A stretch of 7,118 nucleotides of DNA from Globobulimina sp. Lineage: Eukaryota; Foraminifera; Rotaliida. The stretch lies in assembly GCA_003354225.1 (NCBI GenBank), contig PIVH01000195.1, positions 1 to 7,118 of the forward strand. The letters are read 5' to 3'. Shown piece by piece: positions 6,911 to 7,118 of the stretch (within the stretch, counting starts at the first letter, position 1; each line of letters opens with the position of its first letter). The notes beneath the pieces are model-generated. The model made no database searches. It saw nothing but the letters and a program-made list of their open reading frames with translations, and was not told the DNA's origin. Position numbers and translations under genes: made by a program.

Positions 6911-7118
6911 ACTGTACCTCAACCAACCAATAAAAAGGAGCTCCAACGGTTCCTTGGTTTCGTACAGTTCCTTGGGAGCTTCATACCACATTTAGGCGCC
7001 CATACCTCCGAAGATTGCAGCGACACATTCGTATTTAACCACCGCCAACGTACAATATTCGCTGAATTAAAATCAAAAATCCAAAACATTGATTATTTGC
7101 AGCACCCAGACCCCAAAA
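6911..7118 (+). pseudogene. pol: pol, RT thumb/connection segment, continues past window
   Basis: A third pol frame, -1 relative to the RT core, is open to the window edge. It carries KKELQRFLGFVQFLGSFIPH, the typical FLG...FIP block that follows the RT palm in Ty3/gypsy elements, then an F..N..Q..IFAELK stretch that matches the segment leading into RNase H. The join with motif E is too short: family members usually have about 20 more residues between LG(H/F) and the P-x-P-T-N block, so a small deletion is likely here. RNase H and integrase would lie to the right. Confidence 0.8.

Larger units (their letters stand above)
4440..7118 (+). mobile_element. degenerate Ty3/gypsy-like LTR retrotransposon, cut by the window end
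   Basis: The order gag, aspartic protease (DTGS), reverse transcriptase (YIDD), then the thumb/connection region is that of metavirid (Ty3/gypsy) elements; integrase would follow beyond the window. The protein is split by at least four frame changes or stops, so this copy could not make a working polyprotein without extensive recoding. The 5' limit is uncertain: the element may begin as far left as about 3820-3940, with an LTR and leader I cannot confirm. Codon use has more G/C at third positions than the two genes to the left, consistent with an inserted sequence. No envelope-like gene can be assessed. Confidence 0.88.

Overview
The window looks like a stretch of AT-rich eukaryotic, probably protist, nuclear DNA. 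The support is TATA boxes 39-52 bp upstream of ATG codons, AATAAA poly(A) signals, a likely small GT-AG intron, no bacterial-style ribosome sites or operon packing, and a degenerate LTR-type retrotransposon. The host genes use A/T-ending codons and are rich in Lys, Asn and Ile. I cannot name the species from sequence alone. No tRNA, rRNA or CRISPR array is supported.

Layout, all on the + strand. (1) Positions 1-40 may hold the last codons of an upstream gene. (2) 187-1361 encodes a type II membrane sulfotransferase-like protein. It has an N-terminal anchor, a phosphosulfate-binding-like HKTG motif and an RDP...S 3'-phosphate motif. Its two halves lie in different frames and are best joined by an 89-bp intron at 696-784. 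(3) 1479-3707 is an intact 742-residue protein with lysine-rich ends and a core of about nineteen CxxC knuckles. The core contains at least two copies of one eight-cysteine module. I do not recognise the family. (4) 3708-4450 has no convincing large gene. It holds poly(A) signals, a possible LTR-retrotransposon leader with a weak primer-binding-site candidate, a 45-codon ORF, a degenerate array of ~26-31 bp repeats and a 16-bp palindrome. (5) 4451 to the window end is a broken Ty3/gypsy-like element: gag, aspartic protease, reverse transcriptase, and the start of the thumb/connection region. The window cuts it before RNase H and integrase.

The retroelement is decayed. Gag changes frame near 5007-5020. 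The protease has an in-frame TGA right after its DTGS active site. The frame changes again at about 6310-6335. Near 6905-6915 a frame change coincides with an apparent loss of about 20 codons. The RT catalytic core (motifs A, B, C and E) is intact and clearly recognisable. The element is less AT-biased than the two host genes, as expected of an insertion. The two host genes have similar promoter geometry, but nothing shows they act in one pathway. The best candidate for something undescribed is the Cys-rich protein with its internal repeat. The sulfotransferase splice question and the tandem array come next.
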